Below are positions 18,918 to 27,642 of a stretch of DNA of 64,000 nt, piece after piece. The notes below the pieces were generated by a model. It worked only from the letters and a program-made list of their open reading frames with translations, did no database searches and had not been told where the DNA came from. Position numbers and translations under genes: made by a program. The stretch comes from an uncultured Croceitalea sp. (GTDB taxonomy: Bacteria; Bacteroidota; Bacteroidia; Flavobacteriales; Flavobacteriaceae): NCBI GenBank assembly GCA_947494805.1, contig CANLWK010000003.1, positions 620,001-684,000 of the forward strand. The letters are read 5' to 3'. The stretch's first letter is position 1. Each line of letters begins with the position of its first letter.

Positions 18918-19424
18918 ATGAAAAAAGTATTGGTATTGGCGGCCTTGGTAGTATTGGCAGCTTGTGAACAAAACAAAATTGGCTTCGTTGACAATGTAAA
19001 GTTAATGGACGAATACAAAGAGAAGTTAGATGTTGAAGCAAAGTTCAAAGCGAAGGCAGAGACACTAAACAAAAAGCGCGATAGTATTTCTCAAGCTTTT
19101 CAATTGGAAGTACAAGAATTTCAAGCAAAGGCCCAGCGCATGGCACAACAAAAAGCACAAGAAGAATATGGCCTGATCCAACAAAGAGGACAGTTTATGG
19201 GCCAACAACTGCAACAAGAAGAGCAGCAGTTACAGGCAGCTGGTCAAACCGAAATGGACAGTGTGATTTCAAAAGTTAAAAAGCAAATTCAAGATTACGG
19301 AAAAACAAATGGCTACACCTATATTTTAGGAGGAGGTGATGGTGGAAGTGTACTCTATGGGTCTGACGCACAAGACCTTACGTCAGAAATTTTAAAAATT
19401 CTAAACGACAGTTACAAGAAGTAA
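18918..19424 (+). CDS. OmpH/Skp family periplasmic protein, predicted lipoprotein
   Basis: 168 residues. The leader MKKVLVLAALVVLAAC has a lipobox cysteine at residue 16. The remainder is a Skp-like fold: beta start (KIGFVDNVKLMDEYKE), long Gln/Glu/Lys/Ala coiled-coil tentacle (about 35-110), then a return helix with GYTYILGGGDGGSVLYG. Skp/OmpH proteins chaperone unfolded outer-membrane proteins in the periplasm. Lipid anchoring differs from soluble E. coli Skp but is seen in Bacteroidota. A -7-like box TATTTTTG at 18891-18898 precedes it, and a strong terminator follows. Confidence 0.9.
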   Translation: MKKVLVLAALVVLAACEQNKIGFVDNVKLMDEYKEKLDVEAKFKAKAETLNKKRDSISQAFQLEVQEFQAKAQRMAQQKAQEEYGLIQQRGQFMGQQLQQEEQQLQAAGQTEMDSVISKVKKQIQDYGKTNGYTYILGGGDGGSVLYGSDAQDLTSEILKILNDSYKK

Positions 19425-19446
19425 ACTTTTTGACCCACGTATAATG

Positions 19447-19475
19447 AAGCCCAAGCAATCGCTTGGGCTTTTTTG
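19447..19475 (+). terminator. Intrinsic terminator of the OmpH-like gene
   Basis: A 10-bp perfect stem AAGCCCAAGC / GCTTGGGCTT (19447-19456 with 19461-19470), a 4-base loop and a T-run. It ends one base before the stop codon of the convergent gene. Confidence 0.9.
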
Positions 19476-19919
19476 TTAAAAATTATCGTAGTAGGTAAAG
19501 TCTTCAACAATCAAACCATTTTCAATAGTGAAAATCGTACATATGGGTAGTTCGAGGTTGAACCCATCTATAGAGGTACCGGTTGACAAAAATTCCACAA
19601 TGATATGTCGGTTTCCTGAAGGATAAATGTTTATAATACTGTCGTGCACGTTGGGTATGAATTCCTCTAACCCGCTATATTTTTTAACGAGCTCCTTGTT
19701 GCTTCTGCCATAGATTTTTGTGCCCATTTCAGGGTCTTTGTATTTTGCGTCTTCAGCAAACAATTCGGCTGCTTCGCTCCAGTTATGGTCGTTAAAATGA
19801 TTGAAAAATGTTTTGACCAAGGCGATGTTTTTTTCTTGTACAACATGCAATTCTTGATTCGTTCCACAAGAAAGTAGGGTACAAAGTAATAAAGCGGTAA
19901 AAATTGATTTCGGTTTCAT
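19476..19919 (-). CDS. NTF2/SnoaL-like lipoprotein
   Basis: 147 residues. Lipoprotein signal MKPKSIFTALLLCTLLSC (cysteine at residue 18). The mature part is a SnoaL-like/nuclear transport factor 2 fold: NIALVKTFFNHFNDHNWSEAAELFAEDAKYKDPEMG at the start and CTIFTIENGLIVEDFTYYDNF at the end. Such folds serve as small-molecule enzymes or binding proteins, and no catalytic set can be assigned here. Convergent with the OmpH-like gene. An unusual inverted repeat lies upstream of its start. Confidence 0.83.
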   Translation of the reverse strand: MKPKSIFTALLLCTLLSCGTNQELHVVQEKNIALVKTFFNHFNDHNWSEAAELFAEDAKYKDPEMGTKIYGRSNKELVKKYSGLEEFIPNVHDSIINIYPSGNRHIIVEFLSTGTSIDGFNLELPICTIFTIENGLIVEDFTYYDNF

Positions 19920-19956
19920 TACATCAGAAATTTAGTTTGTAAATATTTTATCCCCA

Positions 19957-20036
19957 ATGTTCATCTTTTGGTGAATTGTACTTTACGGCTTAAACCTGCG
20001 TACGGGTTATGGTTTTGATTGCCAAAAGATGAACAT
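19957..20036. repeat. Long inverted repeat: 15-bp perfect arms, 50-base centre
   Basis: ATGTTCATCTTTTGG at 19957-19971 is the exact reverse complement of CCAAAAGATGAACAT at 20022-20036. It sits in the gap between two minus-strand genes, downstream of the Nudix-like gene and 38 bases upstream of the NTF2-like gene. It has no T-run, so it is not a normal terminator. It could be a miniature mobile element, a cruciform, or an RNA stem. I saw no second copy in this window. Confidence 0.7.
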
Positions 20037-20131
20037 CTGAGACAAAAAGTATTTGGTTGTCAATAGTTAAGACGATATCGCGCTTTGATTTTGGACACTT
20101 TATCGGGCGACTTTCGTGTTTTTTAAAATAA

Positions 20132-20722
20132 TTAGTAATCTGTTGTATTGAAAAGGGGAAACATAGGCTCTTCTTGCCGGGTATGATGCTCTTCTCCTTT
20201 ACGATAGACCATAAATGTGCCGCTCCAAACGGTGCGTGGATATTCCGTAATTTTTTTAATGGTTTCTTTCATGGCTTCTACAGGTGTTTTTGCCATTACT
20301 TCGTCTATGGGCATCCACTTTACATCTTCTCTGCCTTCTGGAACAATTAGCTCACCACTGGAATACTCCATTGAATAGTACGGGCGTAGGGTTACATAGG
20401 GGTGATACTCATACTTAAAGCTTAAATAGGCTGATAGCCTAAGGTTTTTTGTAGCTATCCCATAGCCATTGACCAAGCTGTCAACACTTTCTTTAATATG
20501 CTGTCTTTTGTCAAAAACAATTGATGGCGGATACCAATTTGATTCAATCTTTTCCATTAAAAGTTCGTTTTTTTTATTGAATATCAATAGTCGTTTGACC
20601 GTGAAATTGTGGGTCGGTTTCCAGTGGGTGTCTTGTATTTCTTCACCCTCGCTTTGCTGTGAATAAGTTTGGAACTGTACCATGCAAAACAGGGCAATAC
20701 CTAATAAAAGAGTTGTTTTCAT
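20132..20722 (-). CDS. Secreted protein with a degenerate Nudix-like fold
   Basis: 196 residues. Signal peptide MKTTLLLGIALFCMVQFQTYSQ. Segments RLLIFNKKNELLMEK (core strands), VDSLVNGYGI (position of the Nudix helix) and DVKWMPIDEVMAKTP (typical Nudix C-terminal segment) suggest a Nudix hydrolase fold. The Nudix box glutamates (REUXEE) are not visible, however, so hydrolase activity is doubtful. An extracytoplasmic Nudix-like protein is unusual. Neighbours are an AraC-type regulator and an NTF2-like lipoprotein. The fold assignment is inference from motif spacing. Confidence 0.65.
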   Translation of the reverse strand: MKTTLLLGIALFCMVQFQTYSQQSEGEEIQDTHWKPTHNFTVKRLLIFNKKNELLMEKIESNWYPPSIVFDKRQHIKESVDSLVNGYGIATKNLRLSAYLSFKYEYHPYVTLRPYYSMEYSSGELIVPEGREDVKWMPIDEVMAKTPVEAMKETIKKITEYPRTVWSGTFMVYRKGEEHHTRQEEPMFPLFNTTDY

Positions 20723-20819
20723 TTTTGTATGATTTTAAAATTATTTTGAGCGAAGATGACTTCGTAAACTTCAAAATCCTATCTAAATCATAATCTTGGC
20801 AAACTAGTATTCGATAAGA

Positions 20820-21869
20820 TCAACGATTCGCCGATTTCCGAAAAGCAATGGGTGTGGTACCCGTTATTTTTTTAAATGTGGTATTGAAAGAAGAAATACT
20901 GTTAAAACCACTTTCATAGGCAACGGTAGCAATGGTATAATGACGATGCGAGTTGGCCAGTAAAAGATTTTTTGCCTCATCAATTCGATATTTTGAGATG
21001 AACTGTGAAAAATTCAACCCTTCATTTTGATTGATGGCCTGTGACAAATGATTGATAGAAACACCAACTTTTTCACTTAGCATAGCTTGAGACAGTGATG
21101 GGTCTAAATAGGGCTTTCCATCAACCATTACGGCACGAAGTTTCTGCATGATATCAATAACTTCTGAATCGCCAAGTCTCGAATTTCGATACTTCTGCTT
21201 GGGCATTCTGAAAAGCTCTGGATTCTTTAACGCCATAACAGAAAATAGAATTACCATTACTGAAAACAAGAAGGACAATCCTAAATAAAATGGAATTATC
21301 AAAGTGGAAATTAAAATGTATGTAACCAGCATTGCAAAATTGCCCCAAAGAAAATAGGTGAGCCAAGAGCGCTCTTTTTCATGCTTGTCATAGTTTCCTT
21401 GTTTTGCACGATGATAAAACCAAACTATTGATAACAAACAGTAGCCTAACATATGCGCCGATATGGCGTTGTAGAACAACGCAAAGTAAATGGAGAAGTC
21501 TCCCGGATTATTCGGAATCAACCAACATATGGGTAGTATCAAAAAGAATGGAGTATAGTGCCATAAGATGGCGACAGTAGGTTTGATATACGGCTGATGT
21601 AGGTATTTCGTGTAAAGCCATAAAGAGGGCCCTACACAGAACAAAACAGCCAGCAAATAATTTCTAATAACGGGATCTATGGTAAAGAAATGATGAAATA
21701 CCGACTTGCCAATTCTAATACTGAAAGCCAACAAGTAAAAGCCCAGAAAGAGTCCCGAAATGGGATGGTTTTTATAATTAAAAAGTAAATAGAACGAAAA
21801 GAACAACCCTAATATTACCCCGACACTACCAAATAACAATTCAATTTGTTGTAATAACCCCGTCGTCAT
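20820..21869 (-). CDS. Membrane-bound AraC family transcriptional regulator
   Basis: 349 residues from the ATG at 21869. The frame extends upstream to 22007 but would then overlap the DoxX gene. About seven membrane helices occupy residues 1-230 (for example GSVGVILGLFFSFYLLF, FAMLVTYILISTLII). A C-terminal AraC-type double helix-turn-helix follows (about 250-345: LSQAMLSEKVGVSINHLSQAINQNEGLNFSQFISKYRIDEAK ... IATVAYESGFNSISSFNTTFKKITGTTPIAFRK). This architecture is frequent in Flavobacteriia and probably senses a membrane or envelope signal. Its target is unknown; the adjacent Nudix-like gene is a candidate. Confidence 0.9.
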   Translation of the reverse strand: MTTGLLQQIELLFGSVGVILGLFFSFYLLFNYKNHPISGLFLGFYLLAFSIRIGKSVFHHFFTIDPVIRNYLLAVLFCVGPSLWLYTKYLHQPYIKPTVAILWHYTPFFLILPICWLIPNNPGDFSIYFALFYNAISAHMLGYCLLSIVWFYHRAKQGNYDKHEKERSWLTYFLWGNFAMLVTYILISTLIIPFYLGLSFLFSVMVILFSVMALKNPELFRMPKQKYRNSRLGDSEVIDIMQKLRAVMVDGKPYLDPSLSQAMLSEKVGVSINHLSQAINQNEGLNFSQFISKYRIDEAKNLLLANSHRHYTIATVAYESGFNSISSFNTTFKKITGTTPIAFRKSANR

Positions 21870-21915
21870 CGAAACTGGTTTTCTAGCTACAAGATAGCCT
21901 ATCTTTTCTTTAAGA

Positions 21916-22308
21916 TCACTGTAACAAAAACAATAAGAAAACAGCGGGCACCAAATAAATGGCAATTGTTTTGGCACCTTCATAATCCTTCGCAATACGT
22001 TGTCCAAAAAACAACATCAACAACGCCAAGCAAGAAGCCAATGCACCATAAAATGCAAATAAAGCCTTGCCATATAGCAACAAATGAACCAAACCAATAC
22101 CACAGAGAAGGCCGGCAGCTATTTCAACAACAGTAACAATGCCCAAAAGTAAGGGCACACTATTCTTTAATGGCGAATCAGCAAAGTGACCTTTGAGCCA
22201 TGACAGATTCCCGCCCCAGTCTTTTACCTTATCAATACCGCTTTGCAAAAAAGTAATGATTAAAAAAACGAGCAATACGGTTTCAGGTGCGTTATCGTAA
22301 AAGTGCAT
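21916..22308 (-). CDS. DoxX-like small membrane protein
   Basis: 130 residues with four predicted membrane helices (TVLLVFLIITFLQSG, SVPLLLGIVTVVEIAAGLLCGIG, LFAFYGALASCLALLMLFFG, TIAIYLVPAVFLLFLLQ). The pattern SGIDKVKDWGGN...LKGHFADSPL after helix 1 is typical of the DoxX family. Function is unknown; DoxX relatives are linked to quinone or redox processes. It starts 11 bases after the holB stop and is likely co-transcribed with it. Confidence 0.85.
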   Translation of the reverse strand: MHFYDNAPETVLLVFLIITFLQSGIDKVKDWGGNLSWLKGHFADSPLKNSVPLLLGIVTVVEIAAGLLCGIGLVHLLLYGKALFAFYGALASCLALLMLFFGQRIAKDYEGAKTIAIYLVPAVFLLFLLQ

Positions 22309-22319
22309 AATGTTTTGGT

Positions 22320-23471
22320 TTAGGCGGCCTTGGTATGCAAGAGCCTTGTTAGTTTAATTGAAAGATCCGTGAAAATGATTTTGGCATTTCCATTGCGTTC
22401 CACGTGAAAAATGGCTTTTTCAAGTTCATTGGTCATATCTATGATATTATTTTCATGTACAAAAGGAGCGAATTTCTTTAGGTCAAATCCGTCAACATGT
22501 ATTTTAGTGAAGACCAAATTTTCGGCATTGTAGTTTAAAAGTAAAGCCTGTCTAATAATCGCCAGACAATAGCGCAAGAATTTTTTTTGAACTTCCCTTC
22601 CGTTTTTGGCGACCTCATCACTCCACAACAACAATTCGTGAATGGCAGCCTTATTGCCTTTGGCTTTAAACGCACTACGTACCCATTGAACAAACCATTT
22701 TTCAAAAACGAGATCTTCAGAGTCATTGTTCATAAGGTCAAGCGCCTTGTTGAAATTACCATTCGCCTCATGTGCCAACCGATGGGCCTCTTGCGTATCT
22801 AGACCTCTACTTTCAAGGGCTTTGGCAATAACGTTCTCTGATAATGGTGGAACATGCAAAAGCTGACAACGCGATTTGATAGTATTGATGATTTGGTCTT
22901 CGTTCTCAGCGATCAACAGCAAAACTGTTTTTTCGGGAGGCTCTTCAATAAGCTTTAAAAGTTTATTTGCGGCTGAGCCGTTCATTTTGTCCGCCATCCA
23001 AATAATAAGAACTTTATATCCTCCTTCATAAGACTTAAGGGCCAATTTTTTTACGATGTCTTGAGCTTCATCAACCCCAATTTGCCCCTGTTTTTTTTCA
23101 ATGCCAATAAGGCGATACCAATCAAAAAGATTACCATAGGGCTGTTCTTTTACAAATTGTCGCCATTCGGGCAAATAATGATCACTCACGGCATGGCTCT
23201 TTACCTTATCAGAATTTGAAACAGGAAATGCAAAGTGAAGGTCAGGATGTGTGAGTGAGGCACATTTGCTATTGCAGACAACGTCTTCTCCCTGGTTTTC
23301 ACCATTTTGATTGTTGCACAAAATGTACTGGGCATAGGCTAGGGCAAGCGCCAAAGTTCCTGAACCCTCTGGACCCACAAACAATTGTGCATGTGGTATA
23401 CGACCTGCTTCTGCCGAAGTGGTCAAGTGTTTCTTTAAATGGGAGAGCCCTAAAATTTCGTTGAACAGCAT
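22320..23471 (-). CDS. holB: DNA polymerase III delta prime subunit
   Basis: 383 residues. N-terminal clamp-loader AAA+ fold with LFVGPEGSGTLALALAYAQYILC, in which the P-loop lysine is absent as expected for the non-ATPase delta prime. A zinc-module remnant (CNNQNG...CNSKCASLTHPDLHF) follows. IIWMADKMNGSAANKLLKLIEEPPEKT and the SRC motif (IKSRCQLL) are family signatures. It is part of the clamp loader that places the beta sliding clamp on DNA. The gene contains a parS-like sequence at 22396-22411. Its 5' end faces pgk across a 108-base divergent spacer. Confidence 0.92.
   Translation of the reverse strand: MLFNEILGLSHLKKHLTTSAEAGRIPHAQLFVGPEGSGTLALALAYAQYILCNNQNGENQGEDVVCNSKCASLTHPDLHFAFPVSNSDKVKSHAVSDHYLPEWRQFVKEQPYGNLFDWYRLIGIEKKQGQIGVDEAQDIVKKLALKSYEGGYKVLIIWMADKMNGSAANKLLKLIEEPPEKTVLLLIAENEDQIINTIKSRCQLLHVPPLSENVIAKALESRGLDTQEAHRLAHEANGNFNKALDLMNNDSEDLVFEKWFVQWVRSAFKAKGNKAAIHELLLWSDEVAKNGREVQKKFLRYCLAIIRQALLLNYNAENLVFTKIHVDGFDLKKFAPFVHENNIIDMTNELEKAIFHVERNGNAKIIFTDLSIKLTRLLHTKAA
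22396..22411. promoter_or_regulatory. parS-like site 3 (14 of 16 matches)
   Basis: CGTTCCACGTGAAAAA differs from the consensus TGTTCCACGTGAAACA at positions 1 and 15. It lies within holB. It is weaker than sites 1 and 2, and its proximity to them is the main support. Confidence 0.5.
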
Positions 23472-23579
23472 TCCTCAAATATACGGCATTTCAAAAACCA
23501 CGGAATCTAAAAAAATGAAGCTTCACAAGCGCAAAAAAGATCAAGAAATCTTTACTTTTGACATCCAAACCCGGTAGAT

Positions 23580-24770
23580 ATGCAAACATTAGAAGATTTT
23601 AATTTTGAAGATAAAAAGGCTTTGATACGTGTAGATTTCAATGTGCCTTTAAATGCTGAGTTCAACGTTACCGATACCAGTCGAATAGAAGCAGCAAAAC
23701 CTTCAATTTTAAAAGTGCTAGAAGATGGGGGCAGTGCCGTATTGATGAGCCATTTGGGCAGGCCTAAAGGACAGCGCAACGATGACATGTCTTTAAAGCA
23801 CATTTGTGATACAGTTTCTGATATTATTGGGGTTCAGGTAAAGTTTGTCGATGACTGTGTTGGCGAAAAAGTGGATGAGGCAGTTGCGGCTCTTGAAAAT
23901 GGCGAAATTCTTTTGTTAGAAAACCTTCGGTTTTACGGCGAAGAAACTTCTGGTGATGATGCCTTTGCCGAAAAACTGTCAAAACACGGTGATATTTATA
24001 TAAATGATGCTTTTGGTACCGCACACCGCGCACATGCATCTACTACAATCGTAGCAAAATATTTTGCCGAAAAGAAGTGTTTTGGATATTTATTGGCAAA
24101 AGAGATAAAGGCAATTGAAAAAGTAATGGCCACTGGAGAAAAACCGGTTACCGCCATTTTGGGCGGCGCCAAGGTATCTTCAAAAATTACAATCATTGAA
24201 AACATATTGGACAAAGTCGACCATTTAATTATTGGTGGCGGAATGACCTATACCTTTATTAAGGCACAAGGCGGTCAAGTTGGCGACTCCATTTGTGAAG
24301 ATGATAAGATGCAACTGGCCCTTGATATTTTAAAACAAGCTTCAGAAAAAGGGGTTGAGATTCACCTGCCTGTTGATGTTTTGGCCGCAGATGACTTTGA
24401 CAACAATGCAAATACACAGATAGTCGCAGTAGAAACTATTCCTGATGGATGGCAAGGTTTGGATGCTGGGCCACGGACGTTAGAAAATTTCAAAAAGGTT
24501 ATTTTGGCCTCCAAGACCATCTTGTGGAATGGACCAGTGGGCGTTTTTGAAATGGAGAGCTTCGCTAAAGGAACTATTGCCGTGGGCAATGCGATTGATG
24601 AGGCCACGCAAAACGGGGCATTTTCATTGGTAGGTGGCGGTGACTCCGTAGCCGCGGTGAAACAATTCGGTTTTCAAGATAAGGTGAGTTATGTCTCAAC
24701 AGGCGGCGGGGCCATGCTTGAAAGTTTAGAGGGCAAAACCTTACCGGGGATCGCTGCAATATTAGGCTAG
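23580..24770 (+). CDS. pgk: Phosphoglycerate kinase
   Basis: 396 residues. Signatures run in order: RVDFNVPL near residue 18, SHLGRPKG near 58, GGAKVSSKI near 198, and C-terminal [13 protein letters not shown] and [14 protein letters not shown]. It interconverts 1,3-bisphosphoglycerate plus ADP and 3-phosphoglycerate plus ATP in glycolysis and gluconeogenesis. A -7-like box TACTTTTG at 23553-23560 lies 19 bases before the ATG, without a clear -33 element. It may be transcribed with the lytic transglycosylase gene 107 bases downstream, but a separate promoter is possible. Confidence 0.98.
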   Translation: MQTLEDFNFEDKKALIRVDFNVPLNAEFNVTDTSRIEAAKPSILKVLEDGGSAVLMSHLGRPKGQRNDDMSLKHICDTVSDIIGVQVKFVDDCVGEKVDEAVAALENGEILLLENLRFYGEETSGDDAFAEKLSKHGDIYINDAFGTAHRAHASTTIVAKYFAEKKCFGYLLAKEIKAIEKVMATGEKPVTAILGGAKVSSKITIIENILDKVDHLIIGGGMTYTFIKAQGGQVGDSICEDDKMQLALDILKQASEKGVEIHLPVDVLAADDFDNNANTQIVAVETIPDGWQGLDAGPRTLENFKKVILASKTILWNGPVGVFEMESFAKGTIAVGNAIDEATQNGAFSLVGGGDSVAAVKQFGFQDKVSYVSTGGGAMLESLEGKTLPGIAAILG

Positions 24771-24877
24771 TAAAGACGTTATCGATTAACGGACTTTATC
24801 CTAAATTTTGATGCTTTTGACCCAAATCCTTTATTTTCTAAAGAAAAAACTGCATTTTCGTTAGTCCCAAACAAACT

Positions 24878-26491
24878 ATGACCAAAATGAAACGAATTCA
24901 ACTTCATTTCTGGGCAGGGCTGTTTTTGACTGGCCTTGTATGTAATGCCCAACAGAAAGACACTATTGTCACCAAGACAGTAGACAGTGTTCCCGTTTTA
25001 ATGGAAACAAGTGCGGTATCAAGTGCACAACCCATGCTCGATACGCCTCTGAATATTCCGGCAATACCCGATAAGAAAGACGAAATCAAGCTACAAGACC
25101 TCGAGGAAGCTTATCGTTATGACAGTTTGTGGCTTGCTGAACTTCATAAAAATGCTTCGTTTTTTGATGAAATGTACAAAGAAGTCAGTGCTGGTGGTGA
25201 ACCGGTTGAAAGCGAACCTATTCTTGATCTGCCGACTGACACATTGAAAGCACGTTTGGCCAAATTGAATGAAAAGACACCATTCAATATTGCATATAAT
25301 GCCTCTTTAGAGAGCGTAATTAAATCATTTTTGACACGAAAGCGCGGTCTTATTGAAAGAATGCTCACTACAAGTCAATTTTATTTTCCGTTGTTTGAGC
25401 AAGAACTGGACAACTATGATGTTCCTTTAGAGGTAAAATATTTGGCCATTGTAGAGTCCGCACTAGATCCAAAAGCCAGATCAAGGGTTGGTGCCACCGG
25501 TCTTTGGCAATTTATGTACGGAACCGGAAAAATGTACGGATTAGATGTCAGCAGCTATGTAGATGAGCGCAGCGATCCAATTTCAGCGACAACTGCCGCT
25601 GCAAAATATTTAAAGAAACTACACGGAATCTTTAACGATTGGGACTTGGCGCTTGCTGCCTACAATTCAGGACCCGGAAATGTAAACAAAGCCATTCGTC
25701 GTTCAGGGGGATATAAAAACTACTGGAACATCAGAAGAAACCTTCCACGTGAAACAGCAGGATATGTACCCGCCTTTTTGGCAACGATGTACCTTTTTGA
25801 ATATGCCGAAGAACATGGCCTCAAAGGGCAAAAAGTAGAACGCGCGTATTTTGAAACGGATACCATTCATATCAAGGACCTGATTTCTTTTGACCATATC
25901 TCGGAAGTAGTGGGGATTTCGGTTGAAGAGTTGCAAGTACTGAACCCTTCCTATAAATTGAATATCATACCTAAAGTTGCGGGCAAAACCTATGCGCTGC
26001 GATTGCCTTTAAAACATGTGGGCAAATTTGTCAGCAACGAAGAGGCTATATATGCCTATGCCAAAAAACAATTGGAGAAGGGTGAAAAACCATTACCCGA
26101 ATTGACAACAAGCAACGATCGAGTGCGTTATAAGGTCAAAAGTGGTGATTATTTGGGCAAAATTGCTGAACGCTATGGTGTTGGTGTCAGCCAAATTAAA
26201 CGTTGGAACGGATTGCGAAGCAATAATTTAAGAGTCGGACAGCGCTTGACGATTTACCCTAGAAAACCAGTACCATCGGTAGCTGCCGTGGTTAAGAAAA
26301 CTGCAAGTACGGCAACAAAACTGCCAAAAGACCCTTCAAAGGTGCATATAGTACAATCAGGAGATTCATTATGGACCATTTCCAAAAAGTATCCTGGTGT
26401 AACCATTGAAAACCTTAGAAAGTGGAACGGCCTCAGCGGCAATAACTTGAAGCCCGGAACCAAACTTCGACTGTGCAACTGCTCATCGTAG
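24878..26491 (+). CDS. Membrane-bound lytic murein transglycosylase D-like protein with two LysM domains
   Basis: 537 residues, or 534 if the ATG at 24887 is used. A signal peptide (KRIQLHFWAGLFLTGLVCNAQ) is followed by an SLT/goose-lysozyme-like domain (about 170-310). The catalytic Glu is in AIVESALDPKARS, followed by GATGLWQF and LALAAYNSGPGNVNKA. Two LysM modules (about 415-460: YKVKSGDYLGKIAERYGV; about 490-534: HIVQSGDSLWTISKKYPGV) bind peptidoglycan. The enzyme cleaves the glycan strand to anhydromuropeptides during wall remodelling. An imperfect parS-like sequence lies in the codons for LPRET. Confidence 0.94.
   Translation: MTKMKRIQLHFWAGLFLTGLVCNAQQKDTIVTKTVDSVPVLMETSAVSSAQPMLDTPLNIPAIPDKKDEIKLQDLEEAYRYDSLWLAELHKNASFFDEMYKEVSAGGEPVESEPILDLPTDTLKARLAKLNEKTPFNIAYNASLESVIKSFLTRKRGLIERMLTTSQFYFPLFEQELDNYDVPLEVKYLAIVESALDPKARSRVGATGLWQFMYGTGKMYGLDVSSYVDERSDPISATTAAAKYLKKLHGIFNDWDLALAAYNSGPGNVNKAIRRSGGYKNYWNIRRNLPRETAGYVPAFLATMYLFEYAEEHGLKGQKVERAYFETDTIHIKDLISFDHISEVVGISVEELQVLNPSYKLNIIPKVAGKTYALRLPLKHVGKFVSNEEAIYAYAKKQLEKGEKPLPELTTSNDRVRYKVKSGDYLGKIAERYGVGVSQIKRWNGLRSNNLRVGQRLTIYPRKPVPSVAAVVKKTASTATKLPKDPSKVHIVQSGDSLWTISKKYPGVTIENLRKWNGLSGNNLKPGTKLRLCNCSS
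25741..25756. promoter_or_regulatory. parS-like site 4 (14 of 16 matches)
   Basis: CCTTCCACGTGAAACA differs from TGTTCCACGTGAAACA only at the first two positions. It encodes part of the conserved NLPRETAGYV protein motif, so codon constraint could explain it. Confidence 0.4.
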
Positions 26492-26588
26492 CAAATCAAC
26501 CTTTCCATTTAAACCCAAACACTCAGGCAAAGGGCCATTACACGAATTCTGATGTAATCAATAGCTAGAAATTGATTACTTTAGAATT

Positions 26589-27578
26589 ATGATGCAACAA
26601 CTGAGAATGTTTCTATTGGTAGGCGTGATGGTCTTATCATCTTGTAAAGAAAAAACGAGGTCTGAAAGATACCTGCCACCATCAACAGGGGCTGTAAATT
26701 CGCTAATGGTCGTTATGGACAATGAGCTATGGCAAGGGGCCGTTGGCGATAAAGTTAGAGAGGTTTTCGCTCGACCTGTGCTCGCCACACCTCAGGTGGA
26801 ACCCATGTTCTCATTGACGCAAGTACCGCCTCAAGTATTCAGTGGTGCCGTATCACATTCACGTTCCGTGTTGTACATAGAGCAAGACACACTTTCTATC
26901 GGTCATGTAAAAACAAATGTTTATGCCACACCGCAAAAGGTAGCTGTTGTCAAAGGAGGTAATTACAATGAGCTTGTGGCCAACCTTGAAAAAGTTACTG
27001 AAGAAGCCATTAAGGCTTTCAAAACAAATGAAATAGCCGAGACCCAAAAAAGGCTCAAACGGTCATTGAACAAAGAATCGGACCTTATGGACGAACTTGG
27101 CATCGAGCTATCGATACCATCAGCGTATCGGGTGGGTAAGCACGAAGACAACTTTGTGTGGATAGATCGTCAGATACCCAAGGGCAACATGAACATTATT
27201 GCATATGCAATGCCTTCTAATGCTTTTGCCAATGATTCCACTTTTGTTAAAGATATCATCAAGATGCGCGACTCCGTCGGAAAACTTTACATTCCGGGCC
27301 CTGATGTTCCTGGCAAAACCACCTATATGATTACGGAACAAGCTTTTGCACCTTATGTCTTTCCCGCAGAAGTCAATGGTATGAAGGCGGCTGAAGTACG
27401 CGGTATTTGGGAAATGAGCGGATACCCCATGGCAGGATCGTTCTTAACTTATATTATCAATGATAAGTTGAAAGACAGAAAACTGATTTTAGAAGGCTTT
27501 ATTTTTAAACCATCAGCAAATAAGCGTGACGACTTGCTAGAACTTGAGGCCATTTTAAAGACGGTAAAAGTCAAGTAA
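26589..27578 (+). CDS. DUF4837 family lipoprotein
   Basis: 329 residues. Lipoprotein signal MMQQLRMFLLVGVMVLSSC (cysteine at residue 19). The mature part matches the DUF4837 family of Bacteroidota: STGAVNSLMVVMDNELWQGAVGDKVREVF near the start, FVWIDRQIPKGNMNIIAYAMP in the middle, and RGIWEMSGYPMAGSFLTYIINDK near the end. Function is unknown; predicted cell-envelope location. Follows the lytic transglycosylase gene by 97 bases and shares a bidirectional terminator with the convergent OmpA-like gene. Confidence 0.9.
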   Translation: MMQQLRMFLLVGVMVLSSCKEKTRSERYLPPSTGAVNSLMVVMDNELWQGAVGDKVREVFARPVLATPQVEPMFSLTQVPPQVFSGAVSHSRSVLYIEQDTLSIGHVKTNVYATPQKVAVVKGGNYNELVANLEKVTEEAIKAFKTNEIAETQKRLKRSLNKESDLMDELGIELSIPSAYRVGKHEDNFVWIDRQIPKGNMNIIAYAMPSNAFANDSTFVKDIIKMRDSVGKLYIPGPDVPGKTTYMITEQAFAPYVFPAEVNGMKAAEVRGIWEMSGYPMAGSFLTYIINDKLKDRKLILEGFIFKPSANKRDDLLELEAILKTVKVK

Positions 27579-27594
27579 AACTATAAGTAATAAA

Positions 27595-27625
27595 AAAAGC
27601 CCCGATGAATTTCATCGGGGCTTTT
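27595..27625. terminator. Bidirectional intrinsic terminator
   Basis: A 14-bp perfect stem (AAAAGCCCCGATGA with TCATCGGGGCTTTT) and a 3-base loop, with an A-run and a T-run on the two sides. It lies between convergent genes. Confidence 0.93.
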
Positions 27626-27642
27626 ACTTTGCTTTTTTCTGG

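Noticed and set aside
21870-22007. N-terminal extension of the AraC regulator
   Set aside because: It overlaps the DoxX gene in another frame and its residues look unlike a membrane sensor start; the ATG at 21869 fits.
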